A stretch of DNA of 64,000 nt from Pseudomonadota bacterium (GTDB taxonomy: Bacteria; Pseudomonadota; Alphaproteobacteria; Azospirillales; Azospirillaceae), in assembly GCA_023411035.1 (NCBI GenBank), contig JAEYPE010000239.1, positions 1 through 64,000 of the forward strand, in the 5' to 3' direction. The translations under genes and the position numbers were made by a program. Numbering within the stretch: position 1 is the first letter of the stretch; the number at the start of each line of letters is the position of its first letter. The notes under the pieces were generated by a model. That model had not been told where the DNA came from. It did no database searches and worked only from the letters and a program-made list of their open reading frames with translations. Positions 57,009 to 64,000 of the stretch are shown one piece after another.

Positions 57009-58479
57009 AGAGCAGGCCCGGCACGCCCACGCCCTTTTCCCGGCGGGAGGAGCAGGGTTCCATGAGCAACACCGACAGCCCCGCCGCGGCCGCCGTCTTC
57101 CGCACATAGGATTCGGTGTGGGCGTAACGCCGCGACGGGCCGAGGGCATAGCCGCCGCCCACCTCCTCTCCCTCCAGCCACTCCGCCGTCGCGGCGAAGC
57201 GGCCCGCCGGGCGCAGGGCCTTCGCGGCCCCTTCGAACAGCGCGGTGAGGTTGCCGAGATAGACCAGCACGTCGGCGGCGACCAGAAGGTCCCACGAACC
57301 GGGCGCCGCCTCCACCGCCGCGACCACGTCGCCGACCGACAACTCATCGTACAGGTTGCGGGCGCGCGCCTTCTCGACCATGCGCGGGGCCAGATCCACC
57401 CCGGCGAGATGCGCGGCCAGCGGGCGGAAGACCACACCGGCCAGCCCGGTCCCGCAGCCGAGGTCGAGCACCCGCAGCCCCGCTGCCGGCCCCAGCCGCT
57501 CCACCGCCTCGCGCAGTTGGCCCGGCGCGGAGTAGCCCAACTTGCCCACCAGATCCTGGTCGAACCGGTCGGCGTAGCGGTCGAACAGGGCACGCACATA
57601 GGCCGCCGACAGGTCTTCCCCCGCGCCGCCTTCCAAGGCGGCGATCAGCGCCGCGCAGCCGAGCCGCCCGTCCGGGTCCAACCCCTGGGCGCGGCGGAGC
57701 GCCGTCAGCGCCTTTCCCGGCTCCTGCAAGGCGATCCAGGCCCGCCCGATGGCGGCGTGCAGTTCCGCATCCTCCGGGTCCCGGCGGGACAGCGGCTGGA
57801 GCAGCTCGACCGCGCCAAGCGCGTCCCCGGCTTCCACCAGCAGAGTGGAGAGTTCGAGAGCGGTCTCCCGGTCGCCGGGCCGCAGGGCCACGGCCTCGCG
57901 GTATTCCTCCAGCGCGGCGTCCCTGTGTCCGGCGGCGATCAGAGCGCGGGCGAGGCCGAGCCGGGCCGTGGCGGAATCCGGTCGTTCGGCCACCAGCGAC
58001 CGCCCGGCGGCCACCGCCTCCTCTAGCCGGCCTACGACGCGCAGCGCTTCGGCCAGGGCGGCACGCCAGGACCACACGCCGGGGTCGAGCGCCACCGCCC
58101 GTCCGCAGGCGGCCAGAGTCCCGGCGGCCTCTCCCGCATCCCTCGCGCTGTCGGCCAAGGCGCCCCAGGCTTCCGCCGACGCGGGGTCGGCGGCGCAGGC
58201 GAAGCGGAAGGCACGCGCGGCCCCCGCCGCGTCGGCGGCGTAAAGGCGGTCGTATCCGGTCTGGAAGAAAATGCCCGGAACGTCTCCGGGTGGGACGAGG
58301 AGCGCCTGCCCCTCTCTATCGGTATGAGCCGTCGAATCGCGATCCACGAACACTTCGCTCTGGAAAGATTGGCTTCCGCCATCCCCGCCCCGGGACTCCG
58401 GGCGGCGAGGGACGGCACAGTCTACTGCACCAGCTTTCCCACATGCGCAAGAGGGCTTCCGAAAATGGGCTATGCGCAC
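56983..58479 (-). CDS. TPR protein with SAM-dependent methyltransferase domain
   Basis: Up to 498 residues. About six TPR motifs (residues 75-290) precede a class I methyltransferase domain with [29 protein letters not shown] and [15 protein letters not shown]. This N-TPR/C-methyltransferase layout is shared with several uncharacterised alphaproteobacterial proteins. The N-terminal 45 residues before VFVDRDST look non-coding, so a GTG near 58353 is a likelier start than the ATG at 58479. It overlaps the LysR 3' end. Confidence 0.8.
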   Translation of the reverse strand: MRIAHFRKPSCACGKAGAVDCAVPRRPESRGGDGGSQSFQSEVFVDRDSTAHTDREGQALLVPPGDVPGIFFQTGYDRLYAADAAGAARAFRFACAADPASAEAWGALADSARDAGEAAGTLAACGRAVALDPGVWSWRAALAEALRVVGRLEEAVAAGRSLVAERPDSATARLGLARALIAAGHRDAALEEYREAVALRPGDRETALELSTLLVEAGDALGAVELLQPLSRRDPEDAELHAAIGRAWIALQEPGKALTALRRAQGLDPDGRLGCAALIAALEGGAGEDLSAAYVRALFDRYADRFDQDLVGKLGYSAPGQLREAVERLGPAAGLRVLDLGCGTGLAGVVFRPLAAHLAGVDLAPRMVEKARARNLYDELSVGDVVAAVEAAPGSWDLLVAADVLVYLGNLTALFEGAAKALRPAGRFAATAEWLEGEEVGGGYALGPSRRYAHTESYVRKTAAAAGLSVLLMEPCSSRREKGVGVPGLLFILEKPMA

Positions 58480-58850
58480 CGATTCGAGCGTCAGACCGTC
58501 GCACTAAGCCGATCGGGCGGCCTTTCGCACTGTTTGCGTGACGTACCACGTTCGAATTGAAGAATATCTTTTGAATCAATGGCTTAGTTTTCACGGGGAG
58601 GATAGGGACAGGGCTCCACCCCCTGCCTTGTGACATCGGGCGAGCGAAAGGCGTGGTATTACCGGGAAGCAAATTGATTGACGCTGTATAAAATTTTTGG
58701 AAGTGTGGCTTCGGCGCCCGATGGTGGGCGTTGAACTTTCGGGTAGGAGGCGGTCACCGTAAGCGACTCGGTGACCGGATAATGGCGGCCCCGCGCGGGG
58801 GGCCAAAACGAAGCCGGACAAACGCCGGCAACGAAGAGGGGACCGAGGAT
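58480..58850. other. Divergent spacer upstream of the transglycosylase-like gene
   Basis: No gene. The 58560-58720 part is AT-rich, with a TATAAA-like stretch near 58687. I do not see a clear promoter pair. Confidence 0.45.
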
Positions 58851-59516
58851 ATGCAGGATCGAACTCAGCGCGTGCCACGCACGTTTGGCGGCTGGATCGC
58901 TCTTGCACTGGGCATAGCCGCCGCCCCGATCCTCCTCGCCAAGCCCGCCGCCGCCCAGGACAGCAGTTGCGTCTCCCACGCCGTCGAGGCGGAGCGCAAG
59001 TTCAACATCCCCTCCGGCCTTCTCGTCGCCATCGCCCTGGTGGAAAGCGGCCAGGACGGCGCCCCGACCCCCTTCGCGATGAGCGTGGAAGGCCGTCCGG
59101 TCTACGCCCGCAACGCCAGCGACGCCGCCCGGCACCTGCGCGACAAGCGCGGACAGCTTCGGCAGAACGTCTATGTCGGCTGCATGCAGATCTCGCTGGG
59201 CACCCATCGCGGCGAGTTCCAGCCGGTGGAGCGCATCGTCGATCCCCGCGAGAACGTCTATTACGCCGGTCGCCTGCTGCTCCGCCTTCACGGCGAGCAG
59301 GGAAGCTGGAAGACCGCCGTCGCCCGCTACAACGGCGGCTCGACCCGTCAGGCCCAGAACTACATCTGCAAGATCTGGCAGCATCTGAACGAACTGGACG
59401 CGAAGAGCGCCAAGCTGCTGGAATCCGCCCGCTGCGGCGACACCTCACCCGCCAGCATCGCCCCCAGCACCCGCCGCACCTTCCGCAACGCCCAGCAGGT
59501 CGCCTCTCTGGACTGA
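58851..59516 (+). CDS. Lytic-transglycosylase-like protein (SLT domain)
   Basis: 221 residues. Signal peptide with hydrophobic core IALALGIAAAPILLA, cleavage after AAA-Q near residue 36. SLT-type domain with the catalytic Glu E65 in IALVESGQDG. VGCMQISLG and AVARYNGGS correspond to the GxMQI and AxxYNxG motifs of family 1 lytic transglycosylases. It would cleave peptidoglycan in the periplasm. GAGGGGACCGAGG precedes the ATG. Confidence 0.88.
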   Translation: MQDRTQRVPRTFGGWIALALGIAAAPILLAKPAAAQDSSCVSHAVEAERKFNIPSGLLVAIALVESGQDGAPTPFAMSVEGRPVYARNASDAARHLRDKRGQLRQNVYVGCMQISLGTHRGEFQPVERIVDPRENVYYAGRLLLRLHGEQGSWKTAVARYNGGSTRQAQNYICKIWQHLNELDAKSAKLLESARCGDTSPASIAPSTRRTFRNAQQVASLD

Positions 59517-59574
59517 TCCGGAGCCGCTTGCAGGGGATGGCGCCGCCTTCGATGTTGGGCTACATCCCTGCCCC

Positions 59575-60414
59575 ATGAACTACCGTCACATTTTCCATGC
59601 CGGCAACCCCGCCGATGTGATGAAGCACGCCGTGCTGGCGCTGATCGTCGATCATCTGCGCGCCAAGCCGGCGCCCTTCTGCGTGCTCGACGCCCACGCC
59701 GGCATCGGGCGCTACGACCTGGACTCCGAACCGGCGCGCAAGACGCTGGAGTTCCAGGACGGAATCGGGCGGCTGTTCGGCCAGCCGGCGCCGCACCCGG
59801 CGCTTCAGCCCTATCTGGACGCGGTGTCCGCCCTTAATCCGGACGGTCGGCTGCGCTGGTATCCGGGATCGCCGCGGCTGGCGCGGGCGCTGCTGCGCGA
59901 GCAGGACCGGCTGGTCCTCAACGAACTTCACCCCGACGACTGGCAGACCCTGAAGGCGGAGTTCGCCGGGGACCGGCAGGTCGCCACCGGCAAGAGCGAC
60001 GCCTATCAGGCGCTGAAGACCCATCTTCCACCGAGGGAGAAGCGCGGCCTCGTCCTGATCGACCCGCCGTTCGAGCAGCCGGACGAGTTCGCCCGCATGG
60101 CGGAGGGGCTGAAGGCCGCGCACAAGCGCTGGTCCACCGGCATCTACGCCCTGTGGTACCCGATCAAGGAGCGCCCCGCCGTCTGGCGCTTCCAGGAGGC
60201 GGTGGAGAACACCGGCATCCGCAAGATCCTGACCGTCGAGATGACCTGGCATCCGGAGGACACGCACATGCGGCTGAACGGGTCCGGCCTGCTGATCGTC
60301 AACCCGCCCTGGATGCTGGACGACACGCTTCGCGCCATGCTGCCGGCGCTGCACGACGCCCTTCCCTCCACCGGCGGCGGCTGCAAGGTGGATTGGCTGG
60401 TCCCGGAGTCGTAA
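59575..60414 (+). CDS. rlmJ: 23S rRNA adenine-N6 methyltransferase RlmJ
   Basis: 279 residues. Starts MNYRHIFHAGNPADVMKHAVLALIVDHL, the family opening. The catalytic DPPF motif is in VLIDPPFEQPDEF, and SAM-fold residues lie around LDAHAGIGRYDL. It methylates A2030 of 23S rRNA (E. coli numbering). ATG after a weak ribosome site. It is independent of the following tandem pair. Confidence 0.95.
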   Translation: MNYRHIFHAGNPADVMKHAVLALIVDHLRAKPAPFCVLDAHAGIGRYDLDSEPARKTLEFQDGIGRLFGQPAPHPALQPYLDAVSALNPDGRLRWYPGSPRLARALLREQDRLVLNELHPDDWQTLKAEFAGDRQVATGKSDAYQALKTHLPPREKRGLVLIDPPFEQPDEFARMAEGLKAAHKRWSTGIYALWYPIKERPAVWRFQEAVENTGIRKILTVEMTWHPEDTHMRLNGSGLLIVNPPWMLDDTLRAMLPALHDALPSTGGGCKVDWLVPES

Positions 60415-60520
60415 CCGCACAATCCATCGGGAAAGCGGCAACCGGTCACAGAGGTTGCCGTTGCGCGGTTCATTCACTCGCCATAGGGTGATTGGACTAC
60501 CCCGTTCCCGCAAGGCCCCG

Positions 60521-61516
60521 ATGTCCCGTTCCAACGATTTCGCCAGCGCGTTCGCCAAGGCCCATGCCGACGCGGGGCTGGAACGTGTGTCCGTCGCGCA
60601 CATCCTCCAAACCATTCAGAAGGACCCCTCCTTCCTGTTCAGCCAGGAATTGCGGCAAGGTGGCGGCCAGTGCCCCATGCATGCCGCGCCCAACGCCGAC
60701 GACGCGGACAAGGTGACGGTCAACACGCTGCTGGCCTATCTGTTCGAGCCGCTGCGCGACCATGTGGCGGCCAGGCTGCCGCTGGACGAGCGCGGGCAGG
60801 TCATGCTGCCGATCCCGCCGCGCTCCCCCCACGGCATCCACCCCGCCGACCGCGCGGCCATGGCGGCGGCCCCGCTGGATGTCATGGCCTCGGTCCTGCG
60901 CGACGCCACCTGCCATCTGCTGGACGGCCTCATCACCGTCTGGGCGGCGGACCTGCTGTCGGAGGAGGAGCATTACCGCGCCCAGGGCTCCGGCGAGATC
61001 TCCTCCTCCGCCGCCGCCACCTTCATACTGCGCACGACGCTGGAGGACTCGGCCCTCTACCAGCGCGCCGGATACGACATGCTGTCGATCACCAAGACCG
61101 GCAGCCACACCGCCATCCACATCTGCTGGGCCATGGTGGAGGCCGCCCCCCTGCTGAAGCCCGGCCTGGAGGCGGCAGACTATGACGATCTCGTGCGGCG
61201 AAGCCTGAAGCAGGTGGTGCCCCTGTCCATGGCCAGCCTGGGCATGCTGGTCCATTACATGGAGGCGTCGGGGATCGAGCCGCATGACGGCCTCGCCATC
61301 CATCTGCTGCCCAAGGACCAGACGGCCTTCGTCCTGGACGAAGCCGGTCTGATCTGCCTGAACCCGGAGCCGATCACCCGCTTCGCCAAGCAGGAGGAGC
61401 GGCACTACACCGGCTGTCCGGCCTTCTACACGCCTGGATTCATCAAGCTGTATCTCGACATCGTGGCCAGCATCGCCATGGATTACGGCGTCTACGACCG
61501 GCTTCGCGACCGCTGA
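60521..61516 (+). CDS. Uncharacterised paralogue A of a tandem pair
   Basis: 331 residues, soluble, predicted helical. I do not recognise the family. Shared with paralogue B: SRSNDFA at the start, CPxH at C51, CH at 131-132, SITKTGSHTA-H-C at about 190-202, RRSLKQV-PLSM, and H-x-TGCPAFY near the end (C299). The invariant Cys and His suggest a metal or haem site. ATG start. The downstream copy starts 33 bases later, so they are probably co-transcribed. Confidence 0.75.
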   Translation: MSRSNDFASAFAKAHADAGLERVSVAHILQTIQKDPSFLFSQELRQGGGQCPMHAAPNADDADKVTVNTLLAYLFEPLRDHVAARLPLDERGQVMLPIPPRSPHGIHPADRAAMAAAPLDVMASVLRDATCHLLDGLITVWAADLLSEEEHYRAQGSGEISSSAAATFILRTTLEDSALYQRAGYDMLSITKTGSHTAIHICWAMVEAAPLLKPGLEAADYDDLVRRSLKQVVPLSMASLGMLVHYMEASGIEPHDGLAIHLLPKDQTAFVLDEAGLICLNPEPITRFAKQEERHYTGCPAFYTPGFIKLYLDIVASIAMDYGVYDRLRDR

Positions 61517-61549
61517 CCGTCCCTTTCACAGAACAGACGTCCCTCCGCC

Positions 61550-62551
61550 ATGGCCCGTTCGAACGATTTCGCCCTGACCTATCTGGCCGCGCATGAAGAG
61601 GCCGGGATGACCCGGATCAACCTCGCGCCGATCCTGCACCGCATCGCGGAGGACCCGAACTACCTCTTCACGGAGGAGCTTCAGAACCTCGCCGGCCATT
61701 GCCCGGCCCATGCGGACACCCGGAAGGAGGATTACGAGAAGGTCGCGATCAACACGTTGCTGGCCTTCCTCTACAACGATCTGCGCGACCACATCACCAA
61801 CCGCATGCCGCTGGACGCCGAGGGCCATCTGCTGCTGTGCAACCCGCCGGACTCGCCGCACGGGCTGGACATTGCCGACGCCGCCGGGCTGGACGCCGCC
61901 CCGGCCGAAACCCTGATCGGCTTCCTGCGCGACAGCGTGTGCCACCTGCTGGACGCCATCATCAAGGATTGGGCCATCAAGGTGGCGCTGGAGGAGGAGC
62001 GCTGCCGGGCGGAGGGCGCGATCACCCCGCTCGCCGCGGCCAGCTTCGTGCTCGCCAACACGCTGGAGGCGTCGGTCCTGCACGCGCCGTCCGGCTACGA
62101 CATGCTGTCGATCACCAAGACCGGCAGCCACACGGCGCTCCACGTCTGCTGGAACCTGTGCGAATCGGCGCCGATGCTGAAGCCCGGCCTGACGCCGGCG
62201 GAGTATGACGACCTGTCCCGCCGCAGCCTGAAGCAGGTGCTTCCGCTCTCCATGGGCAGCCTGGGCATGCTGTGCCAATTCATGGGCGCCGGCCACATCG
62301 AGGCGGACGACCATCAGGCCATCCACCCCCTGCCCCGCCACCAGACCGCCTTCGTCTACGACGAGGAGGCGCCGGGCGGCATGATCGTTCTGAATCCGGA
62401 CCTGATCGAGCCGACCGCACAGCCGGGCGAGCGCCATTTCACCGGCTGCCCGGCCTTCTACGCCAACGGCCTGATCAACCTGTACATGGAAATCGTGCTG
62501 TCGGTGGCCGCGCGCCACGACATCTACGGACGCGTCCAGCGGGCCGGATGA
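61550..62551 (+). CDS. Uncharacterised paralogue B of a tandem pair
   Basis: 333 residues, colinear with paralogue A, sharing C51, CH 131-132, the HVC near 200 and the H-F-TGCPAFY near residue 300. Extra Cys occur in RCRAEG, CNPP and LCQF. No signal peptide or TM helix. A tandem duplication that has diverged considerably, so old. The tyrosine-phosphatase gene follows 91 bases downstream. Confidence 0.75.
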   Translation: MARSNDFALTYLAAHEEAGMTRINLAPILHRIAEDPNYLFTEELQNLAGHCPAHADTRKEDYEKVAINTLLAFLYNDLRDHITNRMPLDAEGHLLLCNPPDSPHGLDIADAAGLDAAPAETLIGFLRDSVCHLLDAIIKDWAIKVALEEERCRAEGAITPLAAASFVLANTLEASVLHAPSGYDMLSITKTGSHTALHVCWNLCESAPMLKPGLTPAEYDDLSRRSLKQVLPLSMGSLGMLCQFMGAGHIEADDHQAIHPLPRHQTAFVYDEEAPGGMIVLNPDLIEPTAQPGERHFTGCPAFYANGLINLYMEIVLSVAARHDIYGRVQRAG

Positions 62552-62642
62552 TCAAACCGCCGCACTGCCCAGCGGTCCGGCGGTCTTGACGCCACAGGAA
62601 GTGTGCCTATCTTGGCGGCCTTGTCGAAGGGGAGAGTTCTGA

Positions 62643-63368
62643 GTGGCCACCACCAGGAAGATGTTGCGCCGTTACACCACCACCGCGCTGGCCGATGGGA
62701 TAAAGCGGGCGCGCGGGCGCATGGTCTCCCCGCTGCAACGGGCGCTCGGCCATTTCGAAAGCGTGTTCATCGACCACGCCTGCTTCCGGCTGATCTATTC
62801 CAACACCTACCGCGTCTCCCCCAACATGTACCGGGCGAGCCAGCCCTCCCCCTCGCACATCCGCGAGGCGGCGCGGCGCGGGGTGAAGACCATTCTGAAC
62901 CTGCGCGGCAGCCGCGACTGCGCCTCCTACATCCTGGAGGCCGAAGCCTGCCGGGCGGCGGGGCTGACGCTGGTTGACTTTCCGGTCAATTCCCGCGACA
63001 TGCCGAAGAAGGAAACGCTGCTGAAGGCGCGCGACCTGTTCGCCACCATGCAGTATCCGGCGCTGCTGCACTGCAAGTCGGGAGCGGACCGCGCCGGCTT
63101 CATGTCGGCGCTGTACCTCTTCATCCATGAAGGCGTGCCGCTGGAGCGGGCGACCAAGCAGCTCCACTGGAAATACGGCCACTTCAAGCAGGCGAAGACC
63201 GGCATCCTCGACTATTTCTTCGATCTTTACGCCGCCTACAACGAGAAGCGCCCCACCCCCTTCTGGGACTGGGTGGAGCGCGTCTACGACCCCGTGGAAG
63301 CCAAGGCCAGCTTCTGCTCCCGCGAATGGGCGGACACCGTGGTGGACCGGGTGCTGGGGCGGGAGTGA
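62643..63368 (+). CDS. Protein-tyrosine-phosphatase-like protein
   Basis: 241 residues. Catalytic HCX5R loop HCKSGADRAG with C144 and R150; preceded by a beta-alpha fold (RASQPSPSHIREAARRGVKTILNLRGSRDCASY) resembling dual-specificity phosphatases. About 60 extra residues at the N-terminus and a C-terminal helical tail. GTG start with GGGGAGAG Shine-Dalgarno 6 bases upstream. It may dephosphorylate protein, nucleotide or inositol substrates; the target is unknown. Confidence 0.88.
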   Translation: MATTRKMLRRYTTTALADGIKRARGRMVSPLQRALGHFESVFIDHACFRLIYSNTYRVSPNMYRASQPSPSHIREAARRGVKTILNLRGSRDCASYILEAEACRAAGLTLVDFPVNSRDMPKKETLLKARDLFATMQYPALLHCKSGADRAGFMSALYLFIHEGVPLERATKQLHWKYGHFKQAKTGILDYFFDLYAAYNEKRPTPFWDWVERVYDPVEAKASFCSREWADTVVDRVLGRE

Positions 63369-63378
63369 GCGCGGTGCG

Positions 63379-64000
63379 TCACTTCGCCCCGACGAAGTGG
63401 CAGTAGGGGAAGTTCAGGAAGTCGAAGCGGCGCACGCGGATCGGCTCATGCCGGTTCAGCCGGTCGAAGACCGCGTAATGGGCCATCTGGTCCAGCATCC
63501 AATAGACCTCCGTCCCCGCCAGGAAATGCCCGATGTAGGCGCCGAGCAGGGACAGGAAGCGGTCCGCGCCGGGCGTGTTGTTGTAGACGTTGAAGCACAC
63601 GGTGATCTCCCGTGACGGCCCGCGCCGGCGGCCGTCGAACAGGAAGCCGACATCGTGCCCGTCCATCTCCGCGCTCAAGGTCCGCAAATCCCCGGCGATC
63701 CGCGCGTCGGTGTCGATCACCATCAATGGGCGGTCCAGACGCCTCAGCCACTGCAAGGCACGGATGAAACGGGCCGAGGCGTAGTAGGTCACGCGCTTGA
63801 CGTCGGTCCAACCCGCCATGTCCGGCCGGTCCGCCGAGAATCCCACCTTCACCCGCCCGTCCGCCCGCCAGCGGGCCATGGCCTGCTCCGTCTCCGGCGA
63901 GGGGGCCACCACATGGACGGCCACCGTGGCGCCCGGCATCCGCTCGGCCAGTGATTCAAGGAGCGCAGGCGCGAAGCGGCGGAAATACACGTCGTCGCAG
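63379..64000 (-). CDS. Putative glycosyltransferase-like protein, 5' end cut
   Basis: At least 207 residues, read off the right edge (codons for CDDVYFRRF continue upstream). It has a DxD motif (VIDTDARIAGDL), a Trp/Tyr-rich region, and VYNNTPGADRFLSLLGAYIGHFLAG, and ends in CHFVGAK. The DxD and the mix of strands resemble GT-A-type transferases, but I cannot name the family. It converges on the phosphatase gene. Confidence 0.6.
   Translation of the reverse strand, partial: CDDVYFRRFAPALLESLAERMPGATVAVHVVAPSPETEQAMARWRADGRVKVGFSADRPDMAGWTDVKRVTYYASARFIRALQWLRRLDRPLMVIDTDARIAGDLRTLSAEMDGHDVGFLFDGRRRGPSREITVCFNVYNNTPGADRFLSLLGAYIGHFLAGTEVYWMLDQMAHYAVFDRLNRHEPIRVRRFDFLNFPYCHFVGAK

Noticed and set aside
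1..64000. CRISPR arrays, insertion sequences, prophage
   Set aside because: No regularly spaced repeats, transposase, integrase or phage structural genes were seen on either strand.

Overview
The window reads as an ordinary chromosomal stretch of a GC-rich alphaproteobacterium, most likely Azospirillum or a close Rhodospirillales relative. The reasons are the gene orders argS-dgt/erpA and rpoZ-rsh-pdxJ-acpS-lepB-rnc-era, the strong G/C bias at third codon positions, and a NifX-type cofactor-binding domain protein. The genus is an inference from gene content and order; no rRNA is present. No IS element, prophage, integrase or CRISPR array was seen.

Layout. 1-5.5 kb: a SPOR-type membrane protein (cut by the edge), argS and dgt on the minus strand, divergent from erpA and xthA. 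5.6-8.3 kb: tRNA-Ser(UGA), two lipoprotein genes of lower GC, and two unknown genes, one with a Cys/His motif that loosely recalls toxin deamidases. 8.4-15 kb: pepN, a palindromic repeat cluster, cytochrome c, a membrane-anchored CoxG-like protein, a lipoprotein, folK and a divergent FolB-like protein. 15-20 kb: an RND efflux operon (adaptor, pump, single-domain response regulator). 20-25 kb: an amidohydrolase remnant, a glycosyltransferase, a ClpP paralogue, and a small motility locus (YjfB-like, FlaG-like, TPR-glycosyltransferase). 25-34.6 kb: ycjF/ycjX and the long minus-strand housekeeping run era-rnc-lepB-acpS-pdxJ-HIT-rsh-rpoZ.

34.8-42.4 kb: NYN nuclease, phytase-like lipoprotein, orphan histidine kinase, NifX-like protein, LdtR-like MarR regulator, DUF2076 protein, and a translationally coupled hsp20-lon pair. 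42.6-52.2 kb: stress and envelope genes (universal stress protein, GDSL autotransporter, cytochrome b561, XRE-glyoxalase fusion, SpoIIE-type phosphatase, M48 protease, cbpA-cbpM). 52.5-57 kb: redox enzymes (thioredoxin-reductase-like, glutathionyl-hydroquinone reductase, WrbA) and a LysR regulator with a clear LysR box. 57-64 kb: a TPR-methyltransferase, a lytic-transglycosylase-like protein, rlmJ, a tandem pair of paralogues of a family I do not recognise with shared Cys/His positions, a tyrosine-phosphatase-like protein, and a gene cut by the right edge.

The genes form mostly independent housekeeping, proteostasis, envelope and redox modules. The best candidates for something undescribed are the paralogue pair at 60.5-62.6 kb, the Cys/His protein at 7.6 kb, and the palindromic element after pepN.
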